A program made the position numbers and the translations under genes. Shown one piece after another: positions 61,815 to 64,000 of a stretch of DNA of 64,000 nt. Position 1 is the stretch's first letter. Every line of letters starts with the position of its first letter. This DNA is from Halanaerobium congolense (lineage in GTDB: Bacteria > Bacillota > Halanaerobiia > Halanaerobiales > Halanaerobiaceae). The stretch lies in the NCBI RefSeq assembly GCF_004366375.1, contig NZ_SOEF01000002.1:62001-126000 (forward strand). The letters are read 5' to 3'. The notes under the pieces are model-generated. The model saw only the letters and a list, made by a program, of their open reading frames with translations, did not search any database and had not been told where the DNA came from.

Positions 61815-64000
61815 TTGTCAGTTTTTAAAAATAAAAAAATTATAGGACTTTTAATAATTATCTTTTTGTTTTTAATCATGAGCACTGCTTCTGCTCAAAA
61901 TACAATCTATTTTAATAGTAAAAATATAACTTCAGAAATAAAAACTGTTAGTAGGAATGGTGAGCTTTTAATCAGGGCAAGGGATCTAGCAGAGCTGCTC
62001 AATGCAGAGCTAACCTGGAGAGCTGCTTTAAAGTCATTAGAAATGAAATCAGAATCGGTAACAATAAAAATTATGGCAAACAGTCATTATATACAAATTG
62101 GAAATGATACTCTTAGAACTAAGGCTGGATTACAGCTGGTAAATAATCAGGCTTATATTCCGCTGGCGAAATCAATAGAAGCTTTTGGCTATTTATTAGA
62201 ATATCAGCGAGATAATGAAGAATTATATATTTTTCAGCCGGAAACAACTATCAATGGTGTGTCCTGGCAGGAAGATGGTAATCAGCTTCAGATTAAAATG
62301 GACGAAATAACTCCTTATCGAGTTTTACATAGTGAAGATGGAACTGAAATAACTATTGAAATAGATAAGGCAGAGATTAATCAGGAGTTCACAGACAATA
62401 TTTCTAATAATAATTACTATCTTAAAGTTGTAAATGTACCGGATAGAGCCTTATTAAGGCTTGTTATTAAAAGCAGAACTCCCATTCCTTTTCAAATTGA
62501 TGGGGGTATATATGAACATGAGGACTCTTTAGTTTTAAGTTTTTTACCACAGTTGAAAGATATTAGAATTAATGAAGAAAATCTTTTAACTATTGAAGCA
62601 ACTGGAGAAATACCAAATGCTAAAACTAAATATTTTTCGGATTCTAAGAAAATGGTTATTGATATTCCATCAGTTGTTATTGGTAATTTCAATCTGGATA
62701 TTGAGGAACATCCGCTTATTAAGGATATTAAAGTCACTCAACACGATTTAGACCCAGTGGTTTTAAGAATTGAGGTAGTTATGGCTAATGGGGATATTTT
62801 TAAACAGCTTCAGCGTCAAAAGAACAATTTGTTGACCTTTAAACCGGGACAACGCTCAGAAATTTCAGATTTACAATATGCAGAGGGAAGTTTTACTTTT
62901 ACTTCTTCTTCGGCTTTAAACCCTGAGCTGTTTCTGCTGCAATCTCCTCCAAGATTAGTCATGAATCTCTTTCATGTCAATAGAGGAGAAGGAATACTTG
63001 ATCAAATTGATGTTGATAATACTTTAATTAAAAAAATAAGAACTGCAAGATTTGATGAACAAACAGTGAGAATTGTTGCTGATTTAGAGGAACTAACCGG
63101 CTATAATTGGGTTGAAGAAGAAAAAAATGGTCTTTACCACTATACAGTTAATTTAGAAAATAAGTTTTCTGAAATTACAACTCAAGACAATGAGGATTAT
63201 CAGTATCTTAATATACTTATGGATGCAAAAGCAGTATATGAAGTGAAGAAATTTAACTATCCTCATAGAATTGTTGTTGATTTCCAGAATACTTTAAACA
63301 ATTTAGAGGAGTTTGAAGCAGTTGAAAAAACTTCTTTAATTAAAGATATTAGAAGTAGTAATTATCAGCTTGATGAGCAGGAAGTCACCAGATTAGTTTT
63401 TGAACTTAATGAATATTATAGTCACCAGGTTGATAGTTATCAAAATGGACACGGAATTAAGATTGCCCTTGCTAAAGACTATTTAAAAGAAGAAGGAGAA
63501 AAAAGACAGGGAATTGGCAGACATTTAATTGTAGTTGATGCTGGTCATGGAGGATTTGATCCTGGAGCTATTGGCAGCAATGGTTTGGAAGAAAAGATAT
63601 CAAACTTGGCTATTGCAAAACAGGTGGCTTTACTTTTAGATCAAGCAGAGCAGAATGTTCTTTTAACTAGAAGTTCAGATAGATTCCATTCTTTACAAAA
63701 TAGAGTCAAGTTTGCTAACCAACGAGGAGCAGATATTTTTGTTAGTATTCATGCTAACTCATTTAATAATTCCAGTACTGGTGGGGTGGAAACATATTAT
63801 AATCAGAGCAACAGCAATCAAAATCGCTTTTTAGCTGAAAAAATACATGATAAACTGGGTAGAAATTTAGGTCTGATTGATCGAGGAATTAAAGACAGTA
63901 ATTTTTATGTTATCAAATATACTAAAATGCCTTCTGCTTTAATAGAAGTTGCATTTTTAAGTAATCCGCGAGAAGAAAAATTGCTGGAAACTAAAGATTT
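61815..64000 (+). CDS. N-acetylmuramoyl-L-alanine amidase, AMIN plus Amidase_3 (3' truncated)
   Basis: Open to the window end with no stop. TTG start at 61815, after AAGGAGGG; signal peptide GLLIIIFLFLIMSTASA. A copper-amine-oxidase-N-like stalk domain (LIRARDLAELLNAELTW...YIPLAKSIEAFGYLLEYQ) is followed by AMIN-type beta domains and the Amidase_3 catalytic domain: VVDAGHGGFDPGAIGSNGLEEK with zinc-ligand His578, IHANSF, and AFLSNPREEKLLE near the edge. It cleaves the stem peptide from peptidoglycan in the periplasm. The whole domain is almost complete within the window. Confidence 0.92.
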   Translation, partial: MSVFKNKKIIGLLIIIFLFLIMSTASAQNTIYFNSKNITSEIKTVSRNGELLIRARDLAELLNAELTWRAALKSLEMKSESVTIKIMANSHYIQIGNDTLRTKAGLQLVNNQAYIPLAKSIEAFGYLLEYQRDNEELYIFQPETTINGVSWQEDGNQLQIKMDEITPYRVLHSEDGTEITIEIDKAEINQEFTDNISNNNYYLKVVNVPDRALLRLVIKSRTPIPFQIDGGIYEHEDSLVLSFLPQLKDIRINEENLLTIEATGEIPNAKTKYFSDSKKMVIDIPSVVIGNFNLDIEEHPLIKDIKVTQHDLDPVVLRIEVVMANGDIFKQLQRQKNNLLTFKPGQRSEISDLQYAEGSFTFTSSSALNPELFLLQSPPRLVMNLFHVNRGEGILDQIDVDNTLIKKIRTARFDEQTVRIVADLEELTGYNWVEEEKNGLYHYTVNLENKFSEITTQDNEDYQYLNILMDAKAVYEVKKFNYPHRIVVDFQNTLNNLEEFEAVEKTSLIKDIRSSNYQLDEQEVTRLVFELNEYYSHQVDSYQNGHGIKIALAKDYLKEEGEKRQGIGRHLIVVDAGHGGFDPGAIGSNGLEEKISNLAIAKQVALLLDQAEQNVLLTRSSDRFHSLQNRVKFANQRGADIFVSIHANSFNNSSTGGVETYYNQSNSNQNRFLAEKIHDKLGRNLGLIDRGIKDSNFYVIKYTKMPSALIEVAFLSNPREEKLLETKD

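Overview
The window is 64 kb of low-GC, gene-dense DNA, most likely from a fermentative, anaerobic, diderm member of the Halanaerobiales (Halanaerobium-like). Firmicute markers are HPr kinase, RapZ-YvcK-WhiA, a CggR-led glycolytic operon and an SsrA/SmpB pair. Strict-anaerobe markers are a 2-oxoacid:ferredoxin oxidoreductase, a hybrid-cluster protein, a rubrerythrin-like protein, a 2[4Fe-4S] ferredoxin and a membrane pyrophosphatase. An outer membrane is suggested by a beta-barrel protein ending in Phe and a LolA-like partner. The genus is inferred from overall character, not from a database match. I see no insertion sequence, prophage, CRISPR array, rRNA or tRNA; the only certain RNA gene is tmRNA.

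Layout. 1-2453: 2-oxoacid:ferredoxin oxidoreductase (alpha subunit truncated by the window edge) and a rubrerythrin-like protein. 2454-8754: a nitrosative-stress island with hcp, a divergent CRP/FNR regulator (HcpR type) and a three-gene operon: a cytoplasmic solute-binding-like protein with DUF1858, a HypB/UreG-like GTPase, and an ABC ATPase without permease. GTGA-N6-TCA(C/T) palindromes lie near -41 at both target promoters, and the regulator's recognition helix is of the CRP GTGA-reading kind. Two compact structured-RNA candidates lie in the non-coding gaps here. 8899-13292 (minus): gnd, a cyclase-family gene, zwf and a LUD-domain gene. 13523-21541: a xylose sensing and uptake cluster (membrane-anchored binding protein, YesM-type kinase, YesN-type regulator, then xylFGH). 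21568-29129: glutaminyl cyclase, a TrpP-type tryptophan transporter with a long structured leader, a MarR-controlled MMPL/LolA-like/beta-barrel export cassette, and ferredoxin. 29355-39318: glyA, a HAD phosphatase, a membrane protein, glucokinase, hprK, a glucodextranase-domain-C protein, a squalene/phytoene synthase homologue, then rapZ-yvcK-whiA. 39465-47277: cggR-gap-pgk-tpiA-gpmI-eno and secG. 47446-55334: membrane pyrophosphatase, thioesterase, HD protein, rnr-smpB-ssrA, an MscS channel and a DUF503 protein. 55302-64000: nagB, two half-size chromate transporters, a 23-residue membrane peptide, an ABC-2 cassette, a PAS histidine kinase and the 5' part of a cell-wall amidase.

The genes describe a sugar fermenter. 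It senses and imports pentose, runs glycolysis and an oxidative pentose-phosphate branch under CggR/HPr-kinase/YvcK-type control, conserves energy through ferredoxin and pyrophosphate, and detoxifies NO or hydroxylamine with Hcp. The best candidate for an undescribed system is the DUF1858/GTPase/ABC-ATPase operon at 5817-8754, tied to hcp by shared operator sequences.
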